Positions 44,960-57,627 of a stretch of DNA of 64,000 bases are shown in pieces. The DNA comes from Pseudofabraea citricarpa (taxonomy: Eukaryota; Ascomycota; Leotiomycetes; Helotiales; Dermateaceae). The stretch is taken from assembly GCA_029641185.1 (NCBI GenBank), contig JAPWGK010000004.1, forward strand, positions 930,001-994,000, written 5' to 3'. Under the pieces are notes generated by a model. That model saw nothing but the letters and a program-made list of their open reading frames with translations. It made no database searches and had not been told where the DNA came from. Made by a program: the position numbers and the translations under genes. Position 1 is the first letter of the stretch. Each line of letters opens with the position of its first letter.

Positions 44960-47840
44960 TTTGAGTGATTCAAGAGCGCTTGTAACTATATATGCGGTGT
45001 ACCAAAAAGCAGTGGGAGGTTCGCATTGTCTCAAGCCATATTTGATACTGTTTAAGTATGTATAAAATGTTATACTGTGTCTTAATTCCATGTTTTTGTA
45101 ACGCTTTACCGCCTTTGTTCTTGTGGCATAGATTCCTACATTATACTTCCCAATAGTAGATAGGTTTAAGGCTCAAATATGCTTGGTGGGCAAATACTAA
45201 AGCGTAGCCATTGATGTACTATTTCTATATTCTCAAGATGTTCCGTGCTTTACACTGTTAGATGCGGCGCTATCATAAGCCGAGTGGGATCCGTTTGTTC
45301 TAGCATATGCAACTATGTGAGTCCTAGGCTGCCCAGTTACTCGGGAGTCTTACAGTCCAAGTTTGAGAAAGTCAGCCTGCCTGCCTGCGAGTGCTGAGGT
45401 AACGCCCTTGCCTCCTGGGAACTGCTTGCGCTGTGCCAAGCTAAATTCTAGAGATAAGAGCTCATTATAAAATATAGTAGGTTAGAATTGTGACGTGCTT
45501 ATAACTTATCTATGGTAATAAAACGATGGGTTGTTAGTAGTACAGGCTCTTTGAGTTTTTAATTTATTTTTAGTATTAAAAAAGCTATAGCGCTACATAA
45601 GAAAAGAAGAGCTTTGGTAGGAATTTGTGCCTGTATGGTCAGACATCAATCTTCGGGTCAAATACGGTCAACATTAAGTCTATGCATATAAGAAGGTTGA
45701 AGGTTGGATAGCACTTTTGACCCATTGTATATTCCGGATAACACCTCTTGCTTCGTGCCGTCATTGAGCCAGAATTCCAGCATGTCAAACCACTATTGCT
45801 CGTTCATCTTGCTACCGTCGACTTCAAACGTTCCAGTTAAAAGACTAGAAGAGACTTCTAGAGTAAATTTATGCCCAGCTCTTATAGATTATCCACTATA
45901 ATCCTGTACACCATTCTGTAGGTCTTAGATCTGGAACCTGAAAATGTCTTGTTCCTGAGTATTGAAATCAGTTGAAACAAAAGCGGCGGGCACCTGGAAG
46001 GGAGCCCCATATACCTTGTTAGTCAAAAGTCTTCCAACAAATCCATACGAGCAACTTTGATGTAGTGGTACAATCTCCTCCTTTGACAACCTACGACACC
46101 TCACAGGCTTGGCTGACGTTCTCTCGAGAACTTATCAACGCGATTTATCGCAGCTGTCTGTACCAAGCCCTCAGAAGAGTATTCTCATCTCTTTTGCTAT
46201 TTTATTTTAGCCAATTAATTCACTGTGACACTGGTTTCACTTTTATCCCAGGGTTATTTGAGGTATTGTATATCCAGGTAGTTGAACATACACGCGCCTT
46301 GTAATTTCAACTTTTGCTCTTTCGCGCATACACTCACTTAGAAGTCAAGCGAGCGAACTACCTAGGCTTCCATTGTTATCTAGACGGTTGTGTTAAATAC
46401 ATTGTCTTTCATATTCCCTGACTTCATTATTCTCCTGACGAAAGCTTTTCAAGTGGGCAGATTCTCGCCCATCAAGACCTCGAAGTCATGCAATATCTCC
46501 TAAAGCTAGCAGTCCAACTAGGTCTAGAAATTTATTTTTCTATTTCAAATCATCTTGTTACTGTCAAAGATGGTATAGTCATTCCTTAATCGTGTTCATA
46601 TAACCATACCCGAATCGGTATTTCGAGACCAACGGATGATACTATTCATCAATATCAGAATCGAAATTTGAGAATGCAGACTTGGCATTATCTATCATGA
46701 GACCATTGCGCTTTATAATGTAATGCCAGTCTTTTTGCCATATTGAAGATCTAGCTGTGGCCCGTTCGAATCTACCGAGAGCTCCTTATAAAAATCTTCA
46801 AAATGGATAGTGCTTGACCATTTTCTCTTTCAGTCTCTCGAGTCAATTATCTTCTGTGAGGATATTAGTACATGTATATTCTCAATTCAAGGAGAAAAGA
46901 TTATTCCCGTCTTTCAAGGATTCAAGTTTGAAAGCTCAAGACATGATTTCCTAACGACTTAGAGCCTCATTCCAAGTAGGCAATCTCTGATAGGATAATA
47001 ACCCCCGAATTTTGCGGTAGCGAGGCAGATTGAAGAGCCCAGCTAATTAGCCAACCGATGCGCCGATCTGTGGCGACGGGCTTTATTGGATATACTGGTT
47101 ACAGTAAAAAGATGTTGGGCATCATTGCATACTAATCATGCACGGCTGTCTCATCAGCACTCGCTCCCATGCTCTACTCGTTCTAGCTAGCTACCACTCA
47201 ATTTAGTTCTTGTGTCCTGGTCCTGATTAAGCCGCATCTAGGAAGACCCTGGATTTCGGATAAAGGTAGAGGTTAGTCCAAGAAACAAAAAGCAACCTAT
47301 CTAAGTGGTAGGAAAGGATTCTGCGAAGCCTGCTATTATTTTTTGAAATGTTCTAAAAGTGGCAATAGAAGTCAATATCTGTTGGGCCCGATCTGCAGTT
47401 CAGCTGCACTGCTCACTGCCACACAGACACTATGCTTAGGCTGCCTTGCAAGAATTCTGCCCAACACCCTTCATACAAGCTGGGCGTAAATTGCTTATCT
47501 TAACTCTTGCGGATGCCTTTAAAACCTCTGGCCCCTTGCCTCTTGCCCCGCTTTGAACTTCGATTTGCGACAATCACTCAAGACCAGCCGAATCAACTCT
47601 GCTCTGCTGTTATACAAGTAACCACTTCAGCACAAAACAACTCAAAGTACATTGTAAGTATACCGTTGAAGACATGTGTATAGTATATACTTACAAAGTG
47701 GGGTAGTGGAAACAGGACGGGATTACCAAGATACGCCCCAAGAAGTATCAAGAAGTCAACAAAGTGGATTTAAAATCTCGCAACCACTCTTTGTTAATTT
47801 GTCTTCGCAAAAAAACTCGCTGGACCTGAGTATATGAATT
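44960..47840. other. Gene-poor stretch, 2.9 kb
   Basis: No accepted gene. Between about 46380 and 46900 (+) there are coding-like scraps (SGQILAHQDLEVMQYLLKL; SLESIIFCEDIS-type text in another frame) broken by many stops, perhaps a relic I cannot identify. From 47500 the sequence before the DUF6590 fusion gene has CT-rich and CACTTCAGCACAAAACAAC-type promoter-like text; a possible 5' UTR intron donor (GTAAGT) lies near 47655. Confidence 0.45.
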
Positions 47841-50800
47841 ATGGAACCAAGTAATAACTTGGCAAAGCCTGGTGATTCGACGAGTCAACAACCCAGGCTG
47901 GATAAAAGTAGGATATTATGCTTATAGAGTTATCTCTCTGTCTTTAAAATGCTAATTAAATCTCTATACAGATTACAGGATCCATAATTCCGAAGACTTC
48001 AAGTTTGGTAAAGTATGTAGGCCTAGGCCTTGGTGCTTTTTATAAAATTTGTTTGAAGCGTTACTTAAAGTTCTAGATACTTATGGTTCCGTGGACTGAA
48101 CCTAATTCGCAAAATAAATTTGATAGCCTTTCAAAATTTGGGGAATCTTGTTATTTGTCGATACGCCGGTTGTTAATTATTAAAGAGGGTAGGGGTCACT
48201 CACTATGTCTGTAAGTTCTTTGCGTTCGTTTGTCTTGAGATTTAATCTTCATTGATTGCTGACGAAACTGCTTAGACCATTGTCGACCTATGAGGGCGAA
48301 GCCACCTTGAAGCATGGAGTATATGCGGAAGATCACGCTGTGATCTATACTCAAAATTTAGATGGGCCTGTATTACTGGAAGGAGAGCATCTTACCAAGC
48401 AGCCAATTTGCGTAACCCTATTGAATGATCGCTACGGCCTGGATAAAGCATTGCGTTTAAATTTTGGGAAAGTTTATACCGTTGAGCATAACTTCAAAGT
48501 CTGCTTTATTGGCGAGGTTATTCCAAGCCACAAAGAAAGGGCGCTAGCTTCCTATCTACAGACGATAGGCTTTGATCTTATTCCCGACAGTTTGAGAAAT
48601 CACAGTAACAATCTTCTCACTGTTGAGACGGACTTTACTCAGGGAGAAAATACTGAAAAAAATGACAACAGCCAAGAAATTTGCTCACAGCACTATACAG
48701 AAGGCTATCTGCAGACTGAAATACATTATCAGGAACCCTCTATAGAAAGTGATTTGCCAAGAGAATTGGAAGATTATCAACAGAATCGGCAGAGGGATAT
48801 CTTGAAAGTTGGCCATATATCTGCGCAGCTAGACGCTATAAAGCCTGAGTCTGGGTTCAAGACCAACAATACAGAATCGCAAGACAGGCAATTAACTCCT
48901 ACTTCTGTATCAGTTCCAGGCCACGCTAAAATTTACGAAGAGAGTATCGCCTTGGAACTAAAGAGCAATCAAAGCATAGAAGGACAGTCTTTTCCTGAGG
49001 CCACGGTATATGAAGATACTCTATCGTCTGGAGAAGACCTTTCACCAGCGAGTTCTGTTTTTGAAAGTATTTTCTCGCGGCAGCCATCACAATCATCTAT
49101 TTGGAGTCACATTGAAGGAATTGATTGGGGAGAACAACTTGTTCGAATCTTATCAGAAGATGAAATGCGAAAGTTGTACGCTATCGCATTTTGCAACTTG
49201 GGAGACTCATTCGAAATAACTCTTCGGCACTGTATCAAACATTTGTCTGAAGACCTTCGACATGAATCATCACCAGGAACTCAAAGTCAAGCTGCCGCAC
49301 TTGTTAGACTATTTGCACGGAATATAGCACATTCATTGCGGATCATATCGCAAAAAGAGCTAAAGTTCGACAAGACCAAATTGAATTTAATAAACGAGTT
49401 ACGAATTGCTATTGATAGTGAAGATCAAATGGAAGATAATGACATAGTTATCTCAAATGTCATCGACTACGAAGATGAAACAGAAGACGAGGGGATAGAA
49501 GATGACGAAACGATCATTTCAAGTGCCAATGAACACGAGAGTCTCAACGCACATATTTCTTACGCCGAAGATTTCATTAGATACTCTAAGGCATATATCC
49601 AGTTCAAAGAAAATATCAAAATATTTGCATTTCCTGATCCAGCTAAAGAAGCCATATTCATGAATTGGAATCACCAGCGACATCGCAGTTCTCATGAAAA
49701 CATCAAATACAGAATTTCATGGGAGCTGCCAACATATCTGGCGGAAAATTACGCATCTAGACAGGATTTGGGAGAAGTCTTAACTCTCAGTGGAGATCCT
49801 GAATCTGCTCAAGCAACAGGTTGTAGAGATTATCTAGAAACGAACTGGCCTAGTGTTGGTTTGCTTGTGCTAGATGTGCTTGGTGACTTCCTGTTGAATC
49901 GCTCAGAAGGTAAGCCTGATACAAATGACGTTTTTTGTTAGCAATACTAACAACTTCAAAGTTTCCACCAGAAAAAACAAATCTGCAGAAGTTTGCTTTT
50001 TGGGGGTAGAAAAAGACCTAAATGACTCAAAAATCCCTACCCACAATACTAGAGTGAACTATGAAGACTGCCATAATAGCAACAACAATACTATTTGCTG
50101 TGTCACAGTAAGAGCTGCTTACGAAACTCAGATTGCATTCCTTGAGGCTATCTCCTGGTTATGTGCCACTTTTCGCCATTCTGAATACTGTGGCATTGCT
50201 ACCTCATCGACAACTGTACGGGCGCAAAGATTAAATGGGAAGAAAATCGCAGTGAGTGTTTCTCTTCGGGCAATTCAACCTATTCCAGAATCAACCAGTT
50301 GTTGGCACAGTCTCTTCCCATATAGCGTCATTGCTCTTGGATTTCCTATCAGGACAAGAGAACAAGGCCGAGGTCTAGAAATATCATTCGCAGATATGGC
50401 TCTTGCATGCCAAAGTAAGACCTTCATTGAATATGATAGCGGTCTTGTTGTTGAGGGTCTAAAATCTCTCTTGATACCCGTTTGTAATTTGAAGACTGAT
50501 AAAGCACTTCAATGGCATTTCGAAGACAAATCTCGACATCCACCGGACCAGATTGCTCGTGTATCATATATTATGAAACACAAAGTCCCCAACTACTGGT
50601 ATAGGGAGCTTCTTCCAAACGCTCTTGTCAAGAAGCGTGCATTCCTTGGTTGGGTACCCAAAATATCTTATGCCATAAGTTTGACAAGCTACCAGAACAC
50701 TGTAGGCATATCTCGAGCTTCTCGAATCGGGAGAAAGTATCTATCATATAATGTGGAGGATATAATGAGCGATCTCAGACACTCGGAAGATGTTAGAGAA

Positions 50801-52609
50801 AAGAACTACGCCCGAACTCTGGCTAGGCCCATGTTCAAAACCGGTCTCGAGAAAAGTTTCAGTGAAATATTTATAGATGGCAGCAACCATTATGTTACGG
50901 CATATGATACGATAGCAGAAACTTGCTGGGAGCTACCTAAGATCTTAGTTGTTCTGTTTGTCCTCCGTGAACTCATTCGAAGACGTCGTTACGAGGTATG
51001 GGACGGAGAGATTCAGGTTGAACCCGACTCATTTGCAACATCTGGTACTAAAGAAGACATCGAGGAAGCCTTAAAGAAGTTGATAGCATCAACAAGATAT
51101 CAATTCTCAGATCCATTCTCAGATAGTCCACAAAAGAAGCATGCTTTGTCAAAAACGACGTCAGAAATTTGGCATCTGTTCGATACAATAGCATCCCGAT
51201 TGGACAATCAGCGAGATCAATGCAAAGAAACAGAATACAGCCTTCCAAAATATCTCCATGGAGTTGAATTCCTTGACATCCTGGAGATGGCTCAGAATAT
51301 GGAGATCAAAAGATTATGCGTCGACCAAAATTGGTGTCATTTAACAATTCACACACCGGTCATCCTTTTTTGCACTGGAATTGGTCAGCCTTTGATTCCG
51401 AACAACGCTCAAGGCCTCTGTTATCACTGGCAAGAAGTTCCCAGTTTAGAAAACAACTTTGTGGTTCCAACTACCTGCCTCCTCGATCGCTTTCTTTGCC
51501 AGGATGGTTCATTTCTCTGTAGAGATATTGAATGGTCTAGAAGAGAACTTCTTATGCAAAACCACGATGGTGGGGATATTTTCAACGTGGTGCACACTCA
51601 AACTATTCAGAAGACAATAAGGCAAAGCCGTGATCGACTTCTCCGCCAGAAATTGGATGAATTTAAAAATGGCTGCTTTGTATTTGCTGGCAATGTTCCG
51701 AACGAAATTTGCGCTGAGCTTCCTCCATCAGACGATGATCTAGTTCTCGCGATACATAAAACGACCGTCTCAGATCTAGACTGTTCTGGTAGCGACACAT
51801 CTATGGAAAGCATAGGAAGTTTTGCATCCACAAATTCTCAACAAGACTCCACCTCGAGTCAGGACAGTGACAAGTCGAAAATTCGCGAAATTGAAACTCT
51901 TGTACATAAAGTACAATTTCAAGAACCGACTTCGATCGTGCCCTTATATGAAGGACTCATTGAAAGTAGTAATGCCACATTGATACCAATGCAAGCAATT
52001 CGTGACGAAATTAAAGACAGATGTAGCTGGGAACAGGAAATCAAAATATTCAATCGGGAAGATGGTACTTTCATTACAGGGCTTGCTTTAATCGACCCTG
52101 GTAATACAGGCCCCAATATCATCTTAACTGGAGCCATGCAGTCTGTTTGTGAAAAGCCATACACCAACTGCGACCGCAAAATCGAAGTTTACAGCGGCGA
52201 AGTCCTGAACATTTCTGGAGGCAAAGTTAAGCTACAATTTTCCGGAATGTCATCAAAGTCCACTCGTTTTACGAAAACCTTTCGCTATATCCCAAAGATT
52301 GCTGGAGGATACACAATGATACTCAACAGGAAGTTCTTTGAGGACTTATGGCCAGATAAATTACCTGGCAATTTAATGATACGCTCGGTGAGGAGTAAGA
52401 AAAAAACCAAAGAATCAAAAGGTAAATTTTTCTCGAGTGCCATTATAGATTTGATCTACCTAGCTGATTCAGTTCCATCAGATATGAAGCGCAGGAATGA
52501 AGACAGAGAGAAACAACGAGAACTGCAAAGCAAACGGATAAAAGAGCAAGAAGCAGAGCGCCAAGCAGCAAATCAAGTAGACGAAGAGACGCGGTTAAGA
52601 GGTGGTTGA
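47841..52609 (+). CDS. DUF6590 fusion protein with a long C-terminal region, 1507 aa, five exons
   Basis: Exons 47841-47907, 47972-48012, 48077-48210, 48276-49909, 49962-52609 (4524 nt, in frame). An in-frame TGA lies just upstream of the ATG, but earlier exons cannot be excluded. DUF6590 occupies ~23-165 (YRIHNSEDFKFGK, ILMVPWTEPN, LCLPLSTYEGEATLKHGV, EDHAVIYT, NFGKVYTVEHNFKVCFIG). A ~450-residue acidic linker follows, then a large region (from ~620) with AISWLCATFRHSEYCGIAT, SCWHSLFPYSVIALGFPI, GLEISFADMALACQ and ALQWHFE, which I recall from uncharacterised fungal proteins. Near 1335, LALIDPGNTGPNIILTGAMQ resembles a retropepsin-like strand with Asp kept but DPG in place of DTG/DSG. The end is a charged helix. 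A broken paralogue of the C-terminal region lies at 1-3190. Confidence 0.85.
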
Positions 52610-52677
52610 TAAACGATGATCTATCTGAGTAAACGAACTCTAGCATCATAGAGAAGTACGTTTTCGTTGTTCAATAG

Positions 52678-53611
52678 CTAGCCAGATGTACTTCCTACGA
52701 ACACAACTTGAACGCTGGCGAATCTGGAATTAAATGTTAGCACTAATTTTGTAGAAAGGTGACAAAAAGCTCACTTACGCAGCGGTGGCAGCAAAAACTT
52801 CAATCCTCTTAGCTCTTGTGACCAGCATCAATGCCAGTGAAAATAGGATAGTGAATAAAGTTACCATCCCCAAACGTGCGAGCATACTGGTGATAAAATA
52901 AAGAACCACGACAGCTATTGCCGGCATAGACGAACATATCAACGTCCCAACAATATCAGCTATTCTCAAGACGTCTTGCTCGTCGTATAAATAGAGGCCG
53001 TTTTCAACATCAGTGGGTCGCCTAACTCTGGAACTGAAAAGCCTATGGTAGTACTCGATAAATGGTTGGCGGACGAACCGTGTAAAAGAATCTTCAGGTG
53101 GGCTTGTTTTGACCACAAGGTCTTTTCCTGTCTCCCAAACATTTCGGTCAAGGCCCTCAAGGGCTCTATTGCCGTTCTCAGCCTTCAGCAACCACTCTTT
53201 CAAAAATTGAAGGTTTCCAGCCTCTGGGCCCTCGAATGCTGCAAGTTGACGCTGCTGGATGAGGCATTCGTCTGCAAAAATTTTTTAGAACAATTTCAAT
53301 TGAGACATCTTCGACATACTGTACTCCCGTAGTTTATCTTTCACGCGATTCATTGTATACCATTGTGAATTTTGTATGCCTTCATTCGTCCTACTTAAGA
53401 AGAACCAGTTTCTTGAATACCGCTTCCGTTGTGGATCATTGGAGCCAATGTCGTCCACGGTGAAATTATTAAGTTTATCTTCTAGATCCACAAGCTCGGC
53501 TTGTAAATACAGCAGGTTTCGTGCATTCAAGGCTGCGAAGCGGCGGTATATAGCTAGCATGGGATATTTGGCTTGGAGGTCAGCAAGTTTTGGGTAGCCT
53601 TCGCTTTCCAT
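52678..53611 (-). CDS. DUF6594 membrane protein, 276 aa, three exons
   Basis: Exons (minus) 53611-53320, 53271-52779, 52723-52678 (831 nt, in frame). The start MESEGYPKLADLQAKYP and the following YRRFAALNARNLLYLQAELVDLEDKL are the hallmark of DUF6594, a fungal family with C-terminal membrane helices. NECLIQQRQLAAFEGPE, LEGLDRNVWE and DVLRIADIVGTLICSSMPAIAVVVLYFI follow, then a second helix pair (MVTLFTILFSLALMLVTRA) and EVFAATAA. The last exon adds FASVQVVFVGSTSG, matching the usual family end better than the unspliced stop at 52775. About three C-terminal helices are expected; function unknown. It converges on the DUF6590 fusion gene with only 68 bp between stops. Confidence 0.88.
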
Positions 53612-54206
53612 AGTAAAGACTATAAGTAGATTCGAAAAAGAAGACTCGCTGGTGTGATCGAGAAGATTGAAGATAAAATCAGAAGTTGTTGCCTTCCATG
53701 AGGCTGTAATTGTCACATTGAGGTGACGAGCACTAACGCAACACCATTTTCAGTCTTTGCTGATTGGACTCGAACAACCCCACCATGTGACAAAGACACA
53801 AGTCGTCAGAGTACACCTGGCCATATCGCTACAGCTACGCCCGTCTTAGCAGAGGAAGCATGCCAACTCAATTGAGATGACATATTCAGTTCAGTGCCTT
53901 GATTGTTGGGGATTGGCAGCGTAGCAAGTTATGTGTGATGAAAGCAAGTATCACTGTGATTATACATTTGATATTTCAGTCGCCATTTAAGAGCCACATA
54001 ATGAAATAGATTAGACGAAAAGACTAATGTAAATTGAAATGCTGGAGGTTGTAATAAGAGTACCTGCACGTGACAAGTCATAGGCTCTCACAGTACCCGA
54101 CGTTTCGCCGATCGCTGCAAAAATAATTTCCAGAACTTCCCAGCCGCGATAAACCAAGAACACGATCCACGATCCACGACGACAACACCTCCAACACACC
54201 GTCACA
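53612..54206. promoter_or_regulatory. Divergent promoter region, DUF6594 gene / DBP9
   Basis: 595 bp between opposed starts. No gene-like frame. It contains CGATCCACGATCCACGACGAC just before DBP9, a short local repeat. Confidence 0.45.
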
Positions 54207-56144
54207 ATGAAACGCAAACTCGACGCCAACGATGTTCCTGCACCTGCCGGCGAGGTTGTTGAGAAGAAGGAGGAAACCACATTCGCAAGCTTAGGTCTCG
54301 ATCCACGATTATTGCAGGGCATCGCAAAGCAGAACTTTCAAGCTCCGACTCTCGTGCAAAGCAAAGCTATACCTCTGGCATTGGAAGGCCGCGATGTTCT
54401 GGCCAGAGCAAAGACCGGGTCCGGCAAGACTGCTGCGTATCTGCTGCCCATCATTCACTCAGTTTTGAAGAGGAAACAGGTCAGTAGTACCTTCACCACG
54501 GAAGAGGGGTATTATACTGACGTTGATAGACTTCTTCTACACCTTGCACCTCCGCTCTCATACTGGTTCCAACTCGAGAGCTTGCTGAACAGGTATCCAA
54601 AGCTGTCGAATCCTTCTCCTCTTTTTGTGCCAAAGATATTCGAGCCATCAACCTCACTCAAAAAGTCTCGGATGCCGTCCAAAGATCCCTTCTCGCAGAT
54701 TCTCCTGACATCGTGATTGCGACCCCAGCTCGAGCAGCGTTGAATCTCAATACATCTTCGTTATCACTTGAGAACCTAGCACATCTGGTTATCGATGAGG
54801 CGGATTTGGTACTGTCCTACGGTTATGACGAAGACTTACAAAATGTAGCCAAGGTCATGCCAAAAGGAGTGCAGACCATCTTGATGAGTGCAACTTTAAC
54901 GAGCGAAGTGGAGACCTTGAAGGGTTTGTTTTGTCGGAATCCTGCTGTATTAAAGCTGGAGGAAGCCGAGGACGAGGGAGAAGGCGTCAGCCAATATGTT
55001 GTCAAGTACGTCAAATGAGTGATTTGATCCATGCATGTACTAACTATCATATAGATGTGCCGAAGACGAAAAGTTCCTTCTGGTCTACGTCATCTTCAAA
55101 CTCAAGTTAATCAAGGGCAAATGCATTATTTTTGTAGGAGATATCGACAGATGTTACAGACTGAAGTTGTACCTCGAGCAATTCGGCACGAAGAGCTGCA
55201 TCTTGAACTCGGAACTACCTGTCAACTCACGGATACACGTCGTCGAAGAGTTTAATAAGAATGTATACGATATCATCATTGCCTCTGACGAGCACGAAGT
55301 TCTAGGAGACGAGGAGGATTCTAAACCAGAAATCGAAGAGGTGGACGACGAAGCTGAAGAGGACAGCCCGAAGGTTACGGAAGCCAATGGTGAATCGAAT
55401 CCTGAGGTCCAGGAGCCTTCAAAAAAGAAACGGAAAACGGCGAAGAAAGACAAGGAGTATGGTGTCTCACGAGGAATCGATTTCAAGAATGTTGCATGCG
55501 TGCTGAACTTCGACCTTCCAACTTCATCAAAATCATATACCCACCGAATCGGCCGAACAGCGAGAGCTGGTCAAACAGGCATGGCATTGTCATTTGTGGT
55601 TCCCACCGAACTCTTCCGAAAACATAAACCAACAAGCATTGACTCTGCAAAATATGACGAGAAGATTTTAGCAAAGATCGTGAGACACCAAGCGAAGAAT
55701 GGTAAGGAGGTAAAACCATATAATTTCGATATGAAGCAAGTGGAAGCATTCCGATACCGAATGGGGGATGCTCTCCGAGCTGTCACTCGGATTGCCGTCC
55801 GTGAAGCCCGAACAAGAGAACTCCGACAGGAGCTCATGAAAAGTGAGAAGTTAAAGCGACATTTTGAGGAGAATCCAGGGGATCTGCACCATCTTCGCCA
55901 CGATGGAGAGCTCAGACCTGCCAGAGTTCAGTCTCATCTGAAGCATGTCCCCGATTATCTATTGCCAAAAGAGGGGAAGAAGGGGATTACAGGGAATGTT
56001 GGATTTGTGAGCATGAAGAAGACAAGCGAGAACAGAATCAGAAAAGCAAGAATTGCAAACAAGGCCAAAGGGAGAGGTAAGAAGGTGTCTGGCAGGAAGA
56101 CCGATCCATTAAAAACCTTCAATGCTAAGGGAAGAGGGAAATGA
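54207..56144 (+). CDS. dbp9: DEAD-box RNA helicase DBP9, 612 aa
   Basis: Exons 54207-54479, 54530-55005, 55055-56144 (1839 nt, in frame). Helicase motifs in order: Q motif ([20 protein letters not shown]...[10 protein letters not shown]), I AKTGSGKT, Ia PTRELAEQV, Ib [43 protein letters not shown], then [54 protein letters not shown] long acidic/basic insert separates IIASDEHE from SRGIDF, and the C-terminus is basic ([17 protein letters not shown]); both are DBP9 traits. DBP9 acts in nucleolar 60S ribosomal subunit assembly. Both introns are ~50 nt with clear branch sites. Confidence 0.95.
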
Positions 56145-57627
56145 GTCCTGTTGAAAATACCAAGAATTGAATCTTTTAATCAGGCCTTATGGCTTCTTTC
56201 TGCTTGGTTCCTGAAGGACTAGCTCTGTCGTGTTCCTTGTCTCAGTCGAATCTCTTAGGTGAGTAAGATTTATCATTTCAAAATTCAAAATCCATTTTGA
56301 AACTGGGTAAGTACTGCTACTGAAAAAGCCTGTCGTTGTACCTGTCCTATCTTCCATGTAGCTGAGCTCTCCTCACAAAAGGCCTATTAGCATCGTGGAA
56401 GTCCACGACTACCAGTCCTTGATATATGAACACCTGCGGTTGTAGCAGTCTTGTAGTGTCATTGTTCTTTCACCGCCTTTATGAGAAATCGTTCCTTAAT
56501 TATCTTGTAATCTTATTTTCCGCTTAAGAATATGTCAAGAGTGTATGCGGAATAGTGAATAACAGGTTTCACTGAGAATGTATTGGCAGACAAGTTGTGG
56601 GAGCTTATATGGCTCGTCAAACACGATCAACCCAGTCATATGAATCATATGACTTCTCGGGAGCTGAATTCCCATTCAAAAGAATATACAAGCACTTACT
56701 ATTCTTTGCGTTTCTTTTTGGCTTATGTCTTTATTCCCAAAGTTTGACAACATATACAACTCCGACTATCTTCAGCCACTTGTCACCTGTTTCAGAGAAT
56801 GGTTGCTCAGTTTTCCGTGCTAGCAGAAATAACCTTCGCTTTGCTTCTGGACTTCCTTCGGTTCTACGGCTCACCCCAACCTTCAGAACGCGTTCAACTT
56901 CAACCATGCCTTTCCCACCTTTATTCAACATTCTATCTTAGTCATATCTTGAAGTCTGATTAGTTGCTGTCACTGGAGACCACATCAGAACCAAAATTGC
57001 GGTAGTTAATCGGAGCTGCCATCCGCAAAGTCTATTTTCAACCGCATCTTCCGCAACAGGCTTTATAGCTTAAAGCCCCATAATCATCGTAAGTTAACAT
57101 TGGTTCTCAAGACAATCACTTTCAACAGGTCTCACCACATTTGTAGACTTTCTGCCTCGAAGAAATTCTCATTCTCATCGCTTGAGAAGTCAGATTCAAG
57201 AGTGGCTATCCTGATCAGTTCTGGGCTCGGTATCTTCAATCTCTGGTATCTCTGTCATCTTCCAGTCATCAACAGCCTCGCGCGCTGTTCACTTGACATA
57301 TCTTCGACGTTTTCGGCCTGCAATACTCAAGGTCTCTCGATCTTGTACATTGTAGGCAGCAATGTTCGTTAGGACTTTGCGACCCCTTTCAACACGGAAT
57401 CTATCCCTCCCAAAGTCTAGAATTACTTTATTCTAATCTCGCCTTTGACTTTTGTCTATACTTAAGGCGCCTCTTAATGCTCTTCGAGAGAAGATCTTGC
57501 CGAGTTTGCTCTCGAATTTATCAAGCATCACGATTTCATACTTGGGTGTAAGACACATTCAATCGAGTCAATTCCATCTGACTGGCGAGTAAATCTCTAA
57601 TCAATTTCAGCAGAATTCACCTCTACA
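56145..57627. other. Intergenic, 1.5 kb
   Basis: Between DBP9 and the 1404-aa gene, both on +. Short frames at 56597-56941 and 57100-57372 lack domains. A likely 5' UTR intron of the right-hand gene, GTAAGA at 57548 to AG at 57610 with a CTAATC branch, ends 17 bp before its ATG. Confidence 0.5.

Noticed and set aside
48256..48275. Start codon at 48256 for the DUF6590 fusion gene
   Set aside because: That ATG lies inside the intron 48211-48275; upstream exons complete the DUF6590 domain in frame.
52775..52780. TAA at 52775-52777 as the stop of the DUF6594 gene
   Set aside because: It falls within a GTAAGT donor; splicing to 52723 restores a C-terminus closer to what I recall for the family.
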